A stretch of DNA of 64,000 nt, taken from NCBI RefSeq assembly GCF_003473485.1, contig NC_053044.1, positions 30,880,091 to 30,944,090 of the forward strand. The letters run 5' to 3'. The notes under the pieces were generated by a model. The model saw nothing but the letters and a program-made list of their open reading frames with translations. It was not told where the DNA came from and searched no databases. The DNA is from Medicago truncatula. Lineage: Eukaryota > Streptophyta > Magnoliopsida > Fabales > Fabaceae. Positions within the stretch are counted from its first letter, which is position 1; each line of letters opens with the position of its first letter. A program made the position numbers and the translations under genes. This document shows positions 31,773 to 42,739 of this stretch, in pieces.

Positions 31773-32270
31773 TTAGCTCAGGAAGCTCTTTAGTTATGGA
31801 GACTGGAAAGAGACATTTTAATTTGTTGGAGTTCACAACAGCAAGTGTTTTTAGCTTTGTGAAGCATGTCTTTGAAGAAAAAGAATTTTACATTTTATTA
31901 TTCTTCAAATCATATTCAATGATATGCTTCAACTCTTTACATTCGTCTATTCTTAGAGTAAGCAGATGTGGTAAGCAAGTTGATATAGAAATGGAGAAAA
32001 TCATTTCCAACTTTTTACATCGCAAGATTTTCATAAATGTAAGGTTATTGAGGGAAAATGAACTTTTGGGGCATACAAAAAGACCCGTCATCATTGGCAG
32101 AATATATAACTCAGTGTATTGCAGATCTAAGTTCATTTGCTATTCATTTACTTAATTGAGAGAAGATACTTTCGACCCTCGAGTCGAGTTATAATTTACC
32201 ACGAGTCTTTTCAAAGCGAGAATATGATCCATGTTTCCACTTACTTCCTACAATAAACGGATGAAAAATA
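31773..32270 (-). pseudogene. Stray duplicated LRR exon of the CNL gene
   Basis: Read on the minus strand, LYILPMMTGLFVCPKSSFSL, CLPHLLTLRIDECKELKHII and EYDLKNN match the LRR exon at 35602-36304 (LYIMPMMTFLFVGPKNSFFL, MRIEECKELKHIIEYDLEN). Similarity extends to an AGCTCAGGAAGCTCTTTA word at the low-coordinate end. The copy lies downstream of the last CNL exon and has stops and indels, so it is a leftover of an internal or tandem exon duplication. Confidence 0.75.
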
Positions 32271-32738
32271 AACACATGAATAAAATAATAATAACAAATT
32301 CATGTAAGTGCAGTTGATATGTTAAAGCGCTATTGAGACATTAGGTGTATTAGGGCAGAAATTCAAACTTGGAATTCATCTCTTCTCCTTCCATAGAGAG
32401 TGTGTGTGTGAGTTTCACTACTATGCTCTTTAAAACAAAAAATGAAAATAAGAGTAATAAAATAGTATCACAAAGTTAAAATTAGATAAATGAGAAAAGA
32501 GAATTGTGAGAAACTAAATCATTTAAATACGCTAACAAATATCCTATTATGTGATTTAGACACGCCAATGTTTGTTTCAAAACGAGACCAATGAATATGC
32601 TCAACCGATGTCAAGAGTAACATAATTGTAGTGAAGTTTAGAAATGTGTAAGAATGAATTTACAAATTTAAAATAAACAAATTGAATAAGATAGTAATTC
32701 ATTTCAAATGATAAAAAGCTCCAACAACAAATGATAGT
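32271..32738. other. 3' flank of the unit B CNL gene
   Basis: AT-rich, with a short TGTGTGTGTG run near 32400. No gene. Confidence 0.4.
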
Positions 32739-33310
32739 CTAATAGCCAAGAGGGGCACTTAAAGCAGCCCTTGTTTCTAAAACTTGTTCCTCTTTTTGAA
32801 TAATACTCTTCAAAACAGTCTCCGAGGATGTCAATTGATGCTTAAGATCTTCCACATTTTGACTTAAGACGTCTATCTTAAAACGCAACACTTCAACTTC
32901 CTTGGAGACTTGTTGCTTGGAATCCAACAGTTTTTGAAATTCATTTTGAGAGACTTGTATATCCGAAAACAATGCACGTCTTTCGAGACTATCCAACCAA
33001 GCCTTATCAAAAGCAAAGCTGCGTACATCTTGTAATAACTTAACAAATTTAGAGCGGCTTGAACCCAACACATCAAACACACTATGGGTTTGAAGAAATT
33101 GTAACAGCTCAGCGAGACAGCCGTAAGCATAACCCTTGTATCTATTACTCAGTGATGTGTCCTTTAAAAGAAGTGAAGGGTGCTTAACAAGGAAATCAGT
33201 CAACAAAGACAAGTTCTCATAATCCAAGTAATTCTCCGAGACCAGTTGCCGAAGCTTCGACATGACAATTGAAGGAGAACTTGACTTTTCCATTATTTGA
33301 GAAGAGTTCC
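32739..33310 (-). CDS. Last exon of unit B CNL: helical domain plus coiled coil
   Basis: After an acceptor (CACTATCAG) the exon encodes LRQLVSENYLDYENLSLLTD, FLVKHPSLLLKDTSLSNRYK, GYAYGCLAELLQFLQTHSVF, DVLGSSRSKFVKLLQDVRSF and AFDKAWLDSLERR. A coiled coil of about 75 residues follows (QVSKEVEVLRFKIDVLSQNV, EDLKHQLTSSETVLKSIIQK), ending ETRAALSAPLGY and a stop. The HP...YK/R...LL..L...DK.WLD.L pattern resembles the helical tail of plant MATH-plus-coiled-coil (RTM3-like) proteins. A PEARLI-4-like domain is the alternative. Such a domain is not a standard NLR part, so it would be an integrated C-terminal domain. The unit A copy is truncated. Confidence 0.6.
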
Positions 33311-33398
33311 CTGATAGTGAAGAAAAAATTAATTTAATTAAGCCTCTTGAGAAACAACAAAAATTTTAAAAAAAAATATTATTAATGGAGAAAATACC

Positions 33399-33765
33399 TT
33401 CAGAAGGGATTGAAGGAGTTTGAAATGCAAGATGCTTAGGAAGTTTATTGCTAGGAGAGGGCTTAGGTTCTGAAACTCTAAATTCATCATCGTTAGGAAA
33501 CTGATTCTCAATATTTGAGCTTACTTTTATGACAGCATCATCATTTAGAGAAACTGAACAAAAAGTTGCAAAGAAGAGGGTTAAACTTCAAAATGAAAAG
33601 GGTGATAAGATAACTAATATCAGATTGATCCAAAGAGTCTTCACCTTGATCATCCTTAGTCTTGCTAGTTTCCTGCCAGATTTTAACATCAACATCTTGA
33701 GTGGTAAGAGGCTTTGTTATGGCAGTTAGGGGAGAAGCTACGACTCTTCGGCCATCGCCATCGTC
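33399..33765 (-). CDS. Two linker exons of unit B CNL
   Basis: Exon 33645-33765 (acceptor TTTTGTAG, donor CAAG/GTGAAG) encodes DDGDGRRVVASPLTAITKPL and on to KTKDDQ. Exon 33399-33553 (acceptor TTGTTCAG, donor GAAG/GTATTT) encodes VSLNDDAVIKVSSNIENQFP then a Ser/Pro-rich stretch. Both are low-complexity linkers between the LRR and the helical domain. Equivalents are at 5526-5592 and 5360-5434. A plus-strand open frame across them (33529-33729) is a shadow. Confidence 0.5.
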
Positions 33766-34034
33766 CTACAAAATTCAAATAAAAGAATGATATCATCATG
33801 AAAATAGTTATAGGATCGGCCACACTATATATATTTTCGTCTGAGATAGGCTTGCTTCATTACAGAAAAAAAAAAAAAAAAAAAAAACATAGAAAACCAA
33901 AGAATCCAAATGTCCAATTTTATTCTCATAATATCAAAATTAGTTTAAAGCTTGATTCTTGTAAACACAACAACAATACTTGTAAGCAGAAGACCATTTT
34001 AATTTTACAGCTTTGTTACATGACATAAACTCAC

Positions 34035-35029
34035 CTGTGAAGTTGTTTTATGCTTAGAAGTATCTAATTGACCTAATGAAGAACTGAGTGATTTTGAATG
34101 AAGTGATGGTGTTATTATCTTGGCATTAGCTGATGTGGTTCCTTCTTCAACTCGTAATTCGATGCCCTGCTTAAAATAAAAATGGAAGTTTAAGATTGTA
34201 GTACAAGTCAATTCTTTCATTGAAAAAGAGTAAAAAATAATACTAGAAAAAATAAAGGGAAATGCCTTTGTTTTAGGAGAAACTAATTGTATAGGTAGCT
34301 CATTCCTTGTTGTTTCTGAAATGGTCGACAAAGTTGATGCTACATTTTTTTCTGACGTTGAACCCTCCAACTGCTTGCATAACATGAAAATGTAAATTAG
34401 TTGCAACTTATTTTTAAGTAGTATTTGAAGTAAAATTTATTTCTTTTAATGTTTCTTATTTATCTTTAATACACAATAAGGTGGTATTATATTACATTAT
34501 TTTCCTGAGAAGGTTTGACGCTAGCATCAGTTTCTGCAAGTGGACATTGTTCATTCATTAACTCCTGTAATAAGAACATACGAATTAGTGATATTGAGTT
34601 ATCACTGCAGTTCATTACTAGCAAAGGCTTAAAATAGTAAATATGGTATATTTGGAGATGAATATGCAAGGGACTTCGACATGGCCTGCACATTACTTCT
34701 GAGTCTGTTGGTATTGTTGCTACTGATGGCATCTCCTTTTGAGGAACATTTTCATCAAATTCATGCCCTGTCTCAAGTGGTTGTTCCATTTCTTTCTGCA
34801 CAAAAAATAAAATGTTTGATCCAAATAGATTGGGTTGATGATTGTATTCGTATATTGTTAGCTTAAATAAATAGAATGGTATTGACCTGCGAAGAAGTCA
34901 ACTTGTGTCCTGATGTTGCTTCAACTTCGGTGATTTCTGAACTTGGATATTCATTACAAGTATCATGGCCTTTGGACATGTCACGAAAATGTTTGAATAG
35001 CAGCCGCAAATCCATGTACAATTCATAAT
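34035..35029 (-). CDS. Series of five short Ser/Thr-rich exons, unit B CNL
   Basis: Splice-site-bounded, phase-compatible blocks on the minus strand: 34887-35029 (DYELYMDLRLLFKHFRDMSK, then TSSQ), 34697-34795 (KEMEQPLETGHEFDENVPQK), 34496-34564 (ELMNEQCPLAETDASVKPSQ), 34266-34370 (LEGSTSEKNVASTLSTISET; possible GC donor, AAAG/GCATTT), and 34035-34166 (GIELRVEEGTTSANAKIITP, then KTTSQ/GTGAGT). The middle three are 99, 69 and 105 bp, multiples of three, and the last is 132 bp. No known domain. They form a flexible linker joining the LRR to the helical tail. Exon calls are by eye. Confidence 0.45.
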
Positions 35030-35300
35030 CTATAGAAAAGTACAATAGCGATTAACATCATTATAGTACTCCTTCGGGTCACATTTATAAGCAAATATTT
35101 TTTTGCTAGGTTCATTGAATAACTTACGTATTTGGACTATAATACAGTCCAGATATATCAGTTATTTAATGAACATGACGTCAGTCACGTAAATGGTTGA
35201 ATAGCTACCTCATATCCCCATACAATTTAGAATCTATAGAAAAGTACAATACCGATTAACATCATTATAGCACTCCCTCCCGTCATATATATAAGCGTAA
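34990..35300. repeat. Local duplication spanning an exon edge and intron
   Basis: About 34992-35095 recurs at about 35195-35298, sharing TCTATAGAAAAGTACAATA and GATTAACATCATTATAG. The second copy is degenerate (CTACCTCATATCCCCATACA for the exon part), so the duplicate exon edge is not usable. Both copies run into ACTCC(T/C)TC(G/C)GGTCA words like Stowaway ends. Confidence 0.65.
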
Positions 35301-35601
35301 ATGGTTTATCTATATGCCTTAAAAATAAATTTTTACCAGTTTTATCATTTATATAGAATTAAAGTTTGTATTAGATAGGTCACTCATGAGCTCTTACATT
35401 TTAGAAATACTTGAGAAGCTTCAATTGTTAATATCCTTTAATTTATCAAAGAGGAAAAAAATTTGAGATGAAGTTTAAAGGAAAATTATCCTGAAATCTA
35501 ATCCTTGGTATGTTTTCGTTTCTCTAAATATTACTGCATGATATGCAAATATTTACAGCCAACATGTAATGATTTTCAGAAAGATTGGATAGAGTGTGTA
35601 C

Positions 35602-36304
35602 CGTAACAAAGCTCAAAACGATAAATATCATTTCCGAGGTCTGCTGTAGATGCTGAAACTAGTTTTTGACAATTCTGTACCAAATGATGTTTTACAGCTT
35701 GGAGTTGAATTCCCTGGACATGACAGAGGCTTGGTAGATTTACAAATACTACAAGTTTTAGATTTGGAATCTCCAGTTTCTGATCATCTTTTTCACTTAC
35801 AAATATTTCCTCTAGCTCTGCTTCTCTTATGATTAGAACCTCTAGCTCAGGAAGCTCTTTACATATGGACATTGGAAAGACATATTTCAACTGATTGCAC
35901 TTTACTACAATAAGTGTTTTAAGCTTTGGGAAGCATGTCTTTGTAGAAATAAAATTTGAGGAGTTTTTGTTCTCCAAATCATATTCAATTATATGCTTCA
36001 ACTCTTTGCATTCTTCAATTCTCATAAAAAGCAGTTGTGGTAGACACCTTACTATAGAAGTGGAGAAAACAGTTTTCAATTTTTCACAATGCATGATTTT
36101 TAATCTTGTAAGGTTTTGGAGGAAAAATGAATTTTTCGGACCCACAAATAGGAATGTCATCATAGGCATAATATACAAATCAATGTCTTCAAAACCTAAG
36201 TTCATTTTCTCTTCATTGAGACAAAATATACTTTCTACTTTGGAGTTATTTTCTACCATGAGTCTTTTCAAAGAGATAAAATGCTCCACATTTACACTCA
36301 ATTC
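35602..36304 (-). CDS. LRR exon of unit B CNL
   Basis: Bounded by acceptor TTTCAG (exon starts at 36304) and donor G/GTACAC (ends 35602). It encodes irregular LRRs: ELSVNVEHFISLKRLMVENN, LTRLKIMHCEKLKTVFSTSI, LPQLLFMRIEECKELKHIIE, FPKLKTLIVVKCNQLKYVFP, LPELEVLIIREAELEEIFVS. The leading LxxLxIxxCxxLKxIF units are typical of the Cys-type LRRs of legume CNLs. Unit A has no counterpart, but a broken copy lies at 31773-32270. Confidence 0.75.
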
Positions 36305-37405
36305 CTGAAAGAAAGAAAAAACAAAAAAAAAGGGAGAAATAAGCACATGCATAAAATAAGGTTATTACCACTCTGCTTCTGGTTTCCATAGTTGCTTGAT
36401 AAAGATCCAATGTTCTTTCATTTTTTTCAACTTTCTATATATTTTCAATTTTCTATTCAATCATTCATCTAAGTTCACTTCTTTCAAAAAAAAAAAAAAT
36501 CTAAGTTCACTTCTTCCTCATGGTGAGAAATAATCATAGAAATGTTTCGAATTCGAACATTCATACAGTAGTTCATGAAATTTCTCAATCCATTGAAATC
36601 ATTCATATAAAAAAGACTACTTTCACTCCATTCCACACACCTTCTTCCGTCCAAATTTTAGGGTGATATTGGAGTTCATGGAAGAAATTTGTTAAGAGAT
36701 TACTGGAGCAAAATAAAGTTTGTCGAAGAGGACTGTCTGTCAACATATTTGGAGAAACACAAAATGACTTAACAACAAATGCAATATGGACAAAGAAAAA
36801 GATGAGAAAACATGACCATGTAGAATTTCAGGCCACAACGCATTCTTCCTACAAGTACGAATAGTGGGGAATGTGGTCATTAGTTTAGTTACTATATAAG
36901 TCATATGGTTGACTCATTTGTACCTATCTTTTTCATTCTTGTATCATTTCAACTATAATCAATACAATAGTTTTCCAAGCTTTTCTCTCTATATCCATGG
37001 ATGCCATGTTTACTAACAGTCATTTCAAACACAATAGTTTTCCAAGCTTTTCTCTCTATATCCATGGATGCCATGTTTACTAACAGTCATTTCAAACACG
37101 CGTGTTATATCAAGACCTCAATTAGACAGAATACTAGCCGACTAAGAGGAATCGTTAAGTGTTTGTCAACTTATAGCACACAATCTTCCAAGAATAGCTC
37201 GACGAGGTAACTGCCATGATCATGGCTTGGCACCGAATAAACAGTTACTTAGTTTCCCATCTACGTTTCCATGGCAAAGTAGTGGGAGGTTAAATTTGTC
37301 ATTCCTATTTGAGAATTTTCTTAATTTTATTCAATTTCTGAGTAGCTATCAATTGCAATCACTGAATATATTTACAAACAACAAGATATATAGAAATAGG
37401 GATAC
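36305..37405 (-). other. Intron of unit B CNL with repeat insertion
   Basis: The intron contains a C/T-rich and A-run segment (36482-36500) and, at about 36660-37100, sequence resembling part of a copia LTR (ACTATATAAG, then CAACTATAATCAATACAATAG). It also holds a 67-bp direct duplication at 36964-37100. No pol sequence is seen. Confidence 0.45.
36964..37100 (+). repeat. 67-bp tandem direct duplication
   Basis: ACAATAGTTTTCCAAGCTTT through CAGTCATTTCAAAC occurs at 36964-37030 and again from 37031 with almost no change, so it is a recent slippage or unequal event. Confidence 0.85.
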
Positions 37406-37954
37406 CTTGATGATTGTATTGTCGACAAATCTTGTTACTGAATGATGAGTTATGAAATCACTAATAGACTTGACAGTAGAAACCTGCGAGCAGTTTTTGA
37501 GTTCGAAGTTTTTCAAAGGTGGAAATGTTATGTGACATTGTTTGGGACATATTGCGACTAAACTTGGCAGATTGCAAAGACTGAGACTTTCCAAAGAGCA
37601 AAGATGAAGGTCAATCTTAAGCAGATTTTGATGATCATGAGTGTAGTGTCCAAGTATGTATTCCAATTTCTCACAATCTCCAATGTATAGATATTTTAAT
37701 TTTGGAAAGACATTGCCCAAGTTATTGCCACCACTGTCATTTTCTCCTGTGTCTACTATTATGTGCTTCAATTCATCACAGTTGCTAATACATAAAGTCT
37801 CCAACAACATTCTTGGAGCAGTAGATAGGATAAATACAGATTTCATCTTTGAAATATATCCCAGCCTAATCTCTTTAATATTGTACAGGATATGTGATTG
37901 TCTTGAAAGACATTGAGCACGTTCCCATATGTTAAGGCAATAGGAATTTGATTC
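37406..37954 (-). CDS. LRR exon of unit B CNL (second exon)
   Basis: Acceptor TAATTGCAG (exon starts at 37954), donor CAAG/GTATCC (ends 37406). It encodes ESNSYCLNIWERAQCLSRQS, IKEIRLGYISKMKSVFILST, APRMLLETLCISNCDELKHI, FPKLKYLYIGDCEKLEYILG and ITFPPLKNFELKNCSQVSTV. In unit A the same LRR block is fused to the main exon without an intron (IQSYSLCNVKEINLSHFLAI...), and the donor sequence at its end (AAG/GTATCC) is conserved in both. Confidence 0.75.
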
Positions 37955-38370
37955 CTGCAATTATGTAATCCAAATGAAAATAGAAGTTAAATAATCTCTT
38001 AGTGTGTGTGCGCGCGTATAAATATATAAAAAATGCAAATAAATCATTTTCCCCTTTTTCTTTTTAATATTATAAATTTTTCTGTCATACAATACAAGTC
38101 CTAAAGATGGGCTTACACTATCTATACTTTACTTAATGTCTCAAAGTTTTTAAACATGTAAAGCTATTAATTAATACTAAAAAAATGTACATTGTTATTA
38201 TGCTGTATTCTGATCACTTTTGGTATTTAATAATTTGCTATTGTATTAATATTAATCTTCCAGCTTTGTATCTATAGTTTCTTTTCTTTCTTTTTTATTA
38301 TAATAAAATGTGTCAATAGTTTCTTATGAAAAAGTATAAAAAAAATATCACAGAAGAACATGAGAGTTAC
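37955..38370 (-). other. Intron between CNL exons 1 and 2, unit B
   Basis: About 416 bp, AT-rich, with a GTGTGTGTGCGCGCG run near 38003. The position equals a point in the unit A coding sequence with no intron. Confidence 0.55.
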
Positions 38371-41300
38371 CATTAAGTTGTCCTGCCGTTGATCCTGAGA
38401 AACGAATGGGATGTTAGTACTTGTGGTACTCCTCAATTTGTTCCCAAATTTTTTACCACAACAATATATATCAGTCTGTGAAAAGATGTTGCATTTCATT
38501 GGGCCTGATTCTGCTTGTGGCTTGGAGGCATCTCCAGAAGTATAAGATGGTCCCTTAATGGACGTAGACATGGTATGGTTACATTCTGGGAAAATATCAA
38601 TCAAATTTGGTATGCCATCAAGCTTCATTGTTTCAAGGGAACCAAGTGGGACATTTTTGCCAAATATGTATTTAAGCTTATCACAACTTCTTATTCTGAT
38701 GGATTGTACTGCTGGAAGATCATGAGCCGAGGGAAACGAAAATATAAATTCAAGTTCTGGACAGTTCTCAATTGTAAGAACTTTGAGTTTTGGCAACATT
38801 GAGCCATGACTCTTTCTATCAATACTATCGTCAACTATTACGCTGCTTAATTCCTCCTCTTTTCTTTCATCCTTTATTATGTTTACAAGACACTCACATT
38901 CCAATATCTCCAAAACCTCCAACAACACTAAGCAACGAGCAGTTGACGGTTGAAATAGGGAGGTCAACAATGGGCATCCCTCCAATGTCACACTCTTCAA
39001 ATTGCAGAGGTTTAGCTTGCACTTAAATAAGCTCTGCAAATGTTCACAGTTCTTGATGGACAACTTCTCTAAATTGTTTAGAGAGTCAAAGGAAACAGGA
39101 CCATTGAACAATTCTTCCAAATTTTCTAGGTTCCAAAGATCTAGTACAACCAACTTGGAGAAGACATTTGGAAATTGAGAATCAGTATGCTGAGTGTCAA
39201 TGAGGCAGTGCAACTGTGAAATGGATATCAAATTAAGCTCGACTAGATCATTCATACCATGATCCATAGGAACAATCTCAGGTATGATGTTTCTCCATCC
39301 CCCCTCCATTCTTGTTAGTCTAAGAACCTCTGCTTCTTGCATACAGTACTTGAGTGTTGTTTCAGATAGGAAAATGTCAATCTTGTCTACAAAAGACACA
39401 CAATTTGATGATGAATCGATCAATTTTCTCCATACGTCACTGATACAAAACCTTCGCAATTCATTTGGAAAAGAAATTTCTCGACAAAAAGCATTAAAAC
39501 TACATGTGAAATATAATTCTTCAAGGGATGAGCATCCTTTAATCACCTCAAATGGATTGTTCCTTAAAATTCCACACAAATCCAATTGCAACAATCTGAG
39601 TTTCTCTAGATTTGTGATTCCATGTGGCAATTCATTAATTATACATTGATCCAACTCAAGTGTCTCAAGACTTTGCAAATTTCCCAAAATAGAGATATCA
39701 CCCAAATCGATATACATAAAGAGAAGAGATCGAATATTCTTCAAAGACTGAATTGATTGAGGTAATGAGAAACCTAGATAATAAGAAGGATAATTGTAGA
39801 ATAAATGAAAAACTCGAAGGCCGTTATTATTTTCAAAAAATGAATCAAGGACATTGATTTTCACATCATGGTAGTCTTCATCCTTATACACGACGACAAT
39901 TAGAATCTCAAGCCTGGAACCATCAAGCTTATAGGAAAACACATCATTTAGCTTGCCTTCGCATAGCAAATATTTGATATTCTTCTCCCTTTCAACCATT
40001 GCGTTTTGATTTTTATCATCCAACTTTATTGTTTGAACCTCTTTGTTAGATATTCGCTGGGCTGCGTCACGAACCAAGTCGTGCATTTTCACACTATTTT
40101 TATTGGCCTGCAACAATAAACAAGAATCTAGGAGTTTATTTGTTGATTGAACTACTTCAGTTCGAGCATCTTCATAACTACCATAATTTTCGCCAAAAAG
40201 GCCTGCTCCAATGCCAAGTCTAATTAATCTTTCAATAGGGATTACTTCATCTTCTCGAAATACAGAACACAAGAGGAATAGTCTCTTGGCAAAGTCATTT
40301 TTCATATTATCATAGCTAAACTTCAAGCATTTATGAATTTTCACCAGTTGATCATCAACACCATACATGGACATATGTTTCTGCAAGGAGTTTAAGGCGC
40401 CATCCCACTCTTCAAGACGTTGTTCACCCTTCAAACTACTGGCAATAACAGCAATGGCAATTGGTAATCCTTTGCACTCATTTGCAATTTTACGGCCCTT
40501 GTTGAGCAAATATTTATTTGAAATTTCACTTAGACCAGCATGTCTTTTGAACATGGTCCATGCGTCCTTTTCAGATAAGAGCTCTAGTTGAACTGTCCTA
40601 CTGCATTCTAATTTGTTGCACACCGAAACATTGCGTGTGGTTATAAGAATTCTACAGCCTTTGTGATTATCACTATGTGGAATCCCTATTTCATCAAAAT
40701 TGATATCTCCCCACCACACATCATCCAATATTAGAAGGATCTTCTCGCCATTGGTTAATCTACTCCATAGTTTTTTGGGTCGGTCTGATTCACTACAGTC
40801 AAAAAAATTCAATCCCAAGGATCCAGCAATATCATCTTGAATCTTTTTAATATCAGGAGAAAACGACACTGTCGTATCAATGACGTGGGTAAATTGTTTG
40901 GATTTCTTAAGTTCCTTACCCACTTCTTTGGCCAATGTAGTTTTTCCTGTGCCCCCCATCCCTTGCAACCCGGTTATATAATTGTTGCAATCTTTCAGAG
41001 CATCTAAAAGCTCTTTGTATTTGGATTCCCTACTTTCAAAAGAAATATAGTGAGAAGATGAATAACGCTCGACATCTGGAAGACGAGCAGGGAGTCCAAT
41101 TGCAAGTTCCTTTCTAGTTTCAATCAGCTTTTTAATTTGCCCCGTCTTATTTGCAAGATCCTTTCCCCTTCTATATCTCCATATGCAATGGGGGAAAAAT
41201 CCAAAAAGGCATTTTTGTTTTGTTTTGGTGTCTTCTTGAATGAGCTTTTCAGCTTCTTCTTCCCAAAAAAGAGCATTACCTTGAACAACTTCTCCTCTTC

Positions 41301-41478
41301 TGGTTGCCACGTCAACACACTGCTTGAAAGTTGTCTTTTCTACTTCCAACCTAGCTTTTCCTTATTCGAAATCCTTAGCAATGCACGTGTAGCAACATAT
41401 ATAACTTGATTCTGTGATCGCCCCATTTATCAATTTCTCCACATATGTCTTCGCCAAATCAGTTATGAAACTTGCCAT
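38371..41478 (-). pseudogene. CNL disease-resistance gene, unit B, main exon with premature stop at codon 39
   Basis: The natural start aligned with unit A is ATG at 41476-41478 (MASFITDLAKTYVEKLINGA), but codon 39 is TAA (41362-41364) where unit A has GAA. After the stop the frame is open for about 1000 codons with well-conserved motifs: GMGGTGKTTLAKEVG (P-loop), LLILDDVWWGD, ILITTRN, GLPIAI, RLFLLCSVF, VKMHDLVRDAAQRIS (MHD), then LRRs from about codon 590. It ends at a donor (CTTAATG/GTAACT) at 38371, and exons at 37406-37954 and 35602-36304 continue the LRR. No ATG between the stop and the P-loop would restore the N-terminus. NB-ARC motifs are better preserved than in unit A, so the stop may be recent, a resequencing target, or bypassed by an alternative 5' exon. 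Confidence 0.85.
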
Positions 41479-42739
41479 CTAAACAAATTTCAATTGATCA
41501 AATTTAGGCATATATACATTGTACCATGCATGTGTTGGAATTGTTTTTTTAGTTTGTTCAAGCAAATATTTCGAAAAGTTCAAACAAGCATTGCATCCAA
41601 TATTTAAGTTTAAAATCCTTTACGAAGATTTCTAAATACCCAATTTATCTTTGAAAACAATAAACAAGTTATGAAAAATTGATCCTTTATAGATTTAATT
41701 ATTCATTAGTTGCCTTTTAAATTTATCAACATTCAACATACTCTAATCAGTGTTCCATTTAGTTGTGCATTAGAGCTGTCCATTTGCATAAACTTTATAG
41801 CTACCTATTACTTTAATGCTTAATTATTGGTCACACATTTATGTACATTAATTTCCATGTTTTGATCTGTCTTATATTGATAATTTACTCATTCGTAATT
41901 TTTCCATGTTTACAGTGTTTGATGTTAAGTAATGAGTAATAATGTTGAGTTAGTTACAATGAATAGCCTCAATACTATATATAGGCTGAGTCACTAACTA
42001 ACCGAAAGACTTGCTGAGCAAGATTCCTAATCTAACCAATCATCAGGTGACAGCTGTCAATGTACCAACTGAACTGCAACTAACCAGTGTCATAATTTAT
42101 GATGATGAGTATTATGTGTAATTGTTTTTATCAATGTATGATTATAAAACTGTTTCATAGTTCAAATTGCAGTAGTAGGAGTTTTTATCAATGTAAGGAT
42201 CTCCTATTATTTAATCATAGCAGTAGTATCTGACAAAAGTTTTGACACTTTGTAAGATATTGAGGTTTTTGTTATTTAAATATTTTCAATTTCTCCAACT
42301 TGAAAAGCATAAATTTTGTAACTTAAATCAGTATCAACCCCCTGTTATTTGACCTATTTTAATGCTTGAATTTAAATATTATTTTCCTTCTCTTTTGAAG
42401 TTTACTTTTGTAATAGTGTTTCTTCAGGTTCACATTATTAAAATATTTTTTCCCTTCCTTTCTTCAGTTGTTTTCTGCCTTTTATTCTTGCTCTTGCAGC
42501 AATTCATCTCGGCTTTATTGAAGATAGGGGATCGTTTGTGAGATGACGTCGATTAGTTGCCTCGATTTTTTGTTTAACGATGGATGAATGAATTTGATGT
42601 TTTGGAGCCTATTTCATGTTGATTTTACGCATTTTGGTCGATGGTTAGTTTCTGATTTGGTTTCTGTTGCAATATCTTTCTCGTTGTGTTTTGTCTCGTT
42701 TCTTATTGGATTTCGGCTCTACTTCAGTCTCAAGATTGT
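41479..42739. other. Upstream of unit B CNL, no gene
   Basis: AT-rich. 41950-42110 has LTR-like words (TGTTGAGTTAGTTACAATGA, ACTATATATAGGCTG) but no partner. The N-terminal half of an open frame at 42588-43064 has no motif. Confidence 0.4.

Noticed and set aside
33529-33729. Plus-strand 66-codon frame
   Set aside because: Antisense to two CNL linker exons with good splice sites on the minus strand.
41347-41349. Treating TTG at 41347-41349 as the CNL-B start
   Set aside because: It is a Leu codon aligned with the middle of the CC domain. The true aligned ATG is at 41478, with a stop at codon 39.
41124-41409. Open frames overlapping the CNL N-terminus on both strands
   Set aside because: Shadows of the CC-coding region. 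The aligned CNL frame explains the sequence.
41950-42110. 5' LTR of the copia relic at 42.7-45.6 kb
   Set aside because: It does not match the 3' LTR at 45344-45598, and no primer-binding site follows.
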